Of a stretch of 6,417 bases of DNA, positions 5,162 to 6,417 are shown piece after piece. The DNA is from JAKZSU01 sp047517485. GTDB taxonomy: Bacteria; Pseudomonadota; Alphaproteobacteria; UBA7887. Position 1 is the stretch's first letter, and each line of letters starts with the position of its first letter. Under the pieces are notes generated by a model that was not told the origin of the DNA, did not search any database, and saw nothing but the letters and a program-made list of their open reading frames with translations. The stretch covers positions 1 to 6,417 of the forward strand of contig JAKZSU010000161.1 of the NCBI GenBank assembly GCA_047517485.1. The letters run 5' to 3'. The translations under genes and the position numbers were made by a program.

Positions 5162-5257
5162 TGGCCCGCGGTGGTTTTCCGGGTAGGCGCGCCGCGCCGC
5201 GCGATGCGGTGCCATCGGGCAAGCGGCGCACCGCACCCGGAAAGCCACCGCGGGCCA
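5162..5257 (+). repeat. E2 hairpin module A (REP-like core)
   Basis: Arms 5162-5184 and 5235-5257 pair over 23 positions with a single T-G pair (5175/5244). The loop begins with GTAGGCGCG (TAGG at 5184-5187) and contains the tip hairpin CGATG...CATCG (5202-5217) followed by GGCAAG. GCGCCG and CGGCGC flanking the tip can pair where E1 has GCGCGT and ACGCGC, a compensated difference. Confidence 0.75.
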
Positions 5258-5291
5258 CCGAAGGCCGGTCTGCCCAGGGAGCAAGAGCCGT

Positions 5292-5357
5292 CGCTGGATG
5301 CGTCGCGGGCCGCTTGACGTGGGGTCGCACGACGGCGCGCCCCGCTCCTATCCAGCG
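5292..5357 (-). repeat. E2 hairpin module B (inverted REP-like core)
   Basis: Arms 5292-5299 and 5350-5357 (CGCTGGAT and ATCCAGCG) pair perfectly over 8 bp. On the minus strand TAGGAGCGGGG (from 5350) follows the arm, then a tip hairpin GTCG-TG-CGAC (5333-5324) and a CAAG at 5316-5313. TAGGAGCGGG is also how many Pseudomonas REP sequences begin. Confidence 0.6.
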
Positions 5358-5442
5358 GCGAAAATCGATCGGTCAAATGGGTCATTATTAACCACCCTTG
5401 GTATAAGTTGCGATCTCGCGGCGGCGCGGGGCGAATTCGAAT

Positions 5443-5455
5443 CGGTGTATCACCG
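5443..5455. promoter_or_regulatory. candidate operator upstream of the TetR gene
   Basis: CGGTG-TAT-CACCG is a perfect short palindrome in the divergent intergenic region, 55 bases before the TetR start. TetR-type proteins often bind such sites to control themselves and a divergent gene. The arms are only 5 bp, so chance is possible, and no convincing -35/-10 pair surrounds it. Confidence 0.25.
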
Positions 5456-5509
5456 GATCAAACGTTCGATTATCATGCCGCCGAGTAAGACCAAGCTGAC
5501 AGATACACG

Positions 5510-6220
5510 ATGCCGGAAGATACCGACAAAATTCTCGAATCCTTGTGCGATGACCCGACCAGCGCGCGCGAACGCCTGTTGCATGTCGCGGGCATGATGT
5601 TTGCCGACCGTGGCATCGACGCGGTGTCGACGCGCGAACTCACCAAGGCCGCGGGCGCCAACCTATCCGCCATCGCCTATTATTTCGGCGGCAAGGAAGG
5701 GCTGTACAACGAGGCCATCGACTACACCATCGCCGGCACCCAAAAACTGATCGGCGGCGCCGAGGACACCTTGCGTGCCGATCTCGACGCGGCGGCGGGC
5801 GATCGTGACGCGCTGGCGCGCGCGGCGGCGGCTTTCGTCCGCGCGGTCCTGACCGCCTTGTTGGGGCTCGGGCCGGAACATTGGCCGCGCCGCCTTATCA
5901 TGCGTGAAATCGATACCCCGACCGACGCCTTCGACCGGCTTTACCAGGCGATCTTCGAACCGCTGATCGACGCCTTCAAACAAGTCGTCGTGGTCGCCAC
6001 GGATCGCGATCCCGACAATCCCGAAACCACCATCCTGACCAACGCGCTGCTCGGCGAATGCCTGATTTTCCACCGCAATCGACCGATCATCCTGCGCGAC
6101 CTCGGGTGGAGCGAGTACACGCAGAATCGGATCGCCCTAGTTGTCGATATCGTCGTCGAGGGCATTCTCGACGCCCTCGACCTTCCGGCGGTCAAGGGTG
6201 AGGTTTCGCGCGCCGAATAA
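5510..6220 (+). CDS. TetR/AcrR family regulator with CecR-type C-terminal domain
   Basis: The 236-residue protein has a TetR helix-turn-helix at about 18-65: RERLLHVAGMMFADRGIDAV, then STRELTKAAGANLSAIAYYF with the family's YYFGGKEGLY (57-66). The ligand domain, including the LIMREIDTPTDAFDRLYQ region and FEPLIDAF, fits the CecR/YbiH (DUF1956) group rather than TetR itself. CecR in E. coli controls efflux and related genes; the ligand here is unknown. The ATG at 5510 is the only possible start, because TAA at 5486-5488 is in frame and no other start codon intervenes. No clear Shine-Dalgarno is present, so translation may be weak or leaderless. It faces away from the flavoenzyme gene, which is a possible target. 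Its stop codon is part of a TAATACCAA motif, and an IS1595-type transposase gene ends only 34 bases further on, but the protein looks complete. Confidence 0.9.
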   Translation: MPEDTDKILESLCDDPTSARERLLHVAGMMFADRGIDAVSTRELTKAAGANLSAIAYYFGGKEGLYNEAIDYTIAGTQKLIGGAEDTLRADLDAAAGDRDALARAAAAFVRAVLTALLGLGPEHWPRRLIMREIDTPTDAFDRLYQAIFEPLIDAFKQVVVVATDRDPDNPETTILTNALLGECLIFHRNRPIILRDLGWSEYTQNRIALVVDIVVEGILDALDLPAVKGEVSRAE

Positions 6221-6254
6221 TACCAACTGGGTATCCACTTCGCTCTCGTATCCC

Positions 6255-6417
6255 CTACATTTGGTTTCCGAGGCTGGGATGACCGCCGACTAGGCCCTTG
6301 TAGGGGACCGGCTCGTGCTGCACCGCCTGCTGGAGCAGTCGGAAGAAAAGCAGGCCACGAGCCTGCGAACGGCGGCGATTGAATCGGAAAGTGAACTCGT
6401 CGAGATAGTAGTCGAGA
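6255..6417 (-). CDS. IS1595-family (ISXO2-like) transposase, C-terminal part
   Basis: Reading the minus strand from the window edge gives an open frame of 53 complete codons up to TAG at 6257-6255. It begins LDYYLDEFTFRFNRRRS and continues ARGLLFFRLLQQAV and PVPYKGLVGG. The YLDEF-FRFNRR segment followed by RGLLF-RLL is the typical C-terminus of DDE transposases of the IS1595 family. The catalytic residues lie outside the window, so activity cannot be judged. The IS end must lie between the stop codon and the TetR stop, probably around 6222-6254, but with one end only I cannot define the terminal repeat or target duplication. Confidence 0.85.
   Translation of the reverse strand, partial: LDYYLDEFTFRFNRRRSQARGLLFFRLLQQAVQHEPVPYKGLVGGHPSLGNQM

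Larger units (their letters stand above)
5130..5404. repeat. palindromic element E2 (275 bp): 32-bp terminal inverted repeats enclosing two hairpin modules
   Basis: The ends 5130-5161 and 5373-5404 are reverse complements with one A-A mismatch (5143/5391); the outer end reads ATACCAAGGGTGG. Inside are module A (5162-5257) and module B (5292-5357) in opposite orientation, the same plan as E1, but with almost unrelated terminal and arm sequences. The element fills much of the divergent gap between the flavoenzyme (minus) and the TetR gene (plus), so its A/T-rich ends could also carry promoter or operator function. The sequence from 5405 to 5509 beyond it contains only a weak candidate operator. 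No gene is credible inside. Confidence 0.85.

Noticed and set aside
5149..5391. Open frames within E2, and 2285-2593 or 2331-2780 through E1
   Set aside because: They begin in one terminal repeat and read through palindromic arms, so their composition reflects the inverted repeats; no motif or ribosome binding site supports them.

Overview
The window comes from a GC-rich bacterium, almost certainly an alphaproteobacterium. The main reasons are an Irr-type iron regulator of the Fur superfamily, a group largely confined to that class, and strongly GC-biased third codon positions. Most genes lie on the minus strand.

Reading the minus strand from right to left, the layout is: a nitronate monooxygenase-family flavoenzyme with a TTG start and a C-terminal cysteine cluster (4991 to 3594); the Irr-like regulator (3519 to 3073); a short promoter region with a good Irr-box-like palindrome next to a TTGACA -35 box; a rubrerythrin lacking a rubredoxin domain (2967 to 2551); a 264-bp structured repeat; a GlpC/HdrD-like protein with two [4Fe-4S] motifs and two CCG-type domains (2223 to 883); and a DUF3501 protein (869 to 282). 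A strong hairpin at 232-266 ends the cluster. On the plus strand lie a CecR-type TetR regulator (5510-6220) and, immediately behind it on the minus strand, the C-terminal end of an IS1595-family transposase that runs off the window. The first 230 bases hold no gene I can identify.

Rubrerythrin, the Fe-S/CCG protein and DUF3501 form a recurrent proteobacterial gene set. With Irr directly upstream and an Irr-like box at the rubrerythrin promoter, the simplest reading is a peroxide-defence and electron-transfer module whose iron-rich proteins are made only when iron or heme is sufficient. The partners and substrate are not known from the sequence.

The most unusual feature is a pair of long palindromic intergenic elements, E1 (2256-2519) and E2 (5130-5404). 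Each has near-perfect terminal inverted repeats of 32-33 bp enclosing two hairpin modules in opposite orientation. Every module has a TAGG just inside its first arm and a small hairpin at its tip. The arms and terminal repeats of E1 and E2 are almost unrelated in sequence, yet each still pairs with its partner, while the TAGG/CGATGCG/CATCGGGCAAG core is shared. This is the pattern of a structure kept under selection or copied as a structured mobile unit, perhaps REP/REPIN-like. One copy sits inside the rubrerythrin operon and the other in the divergent nitronate monooxygenase/TetR promoter region.
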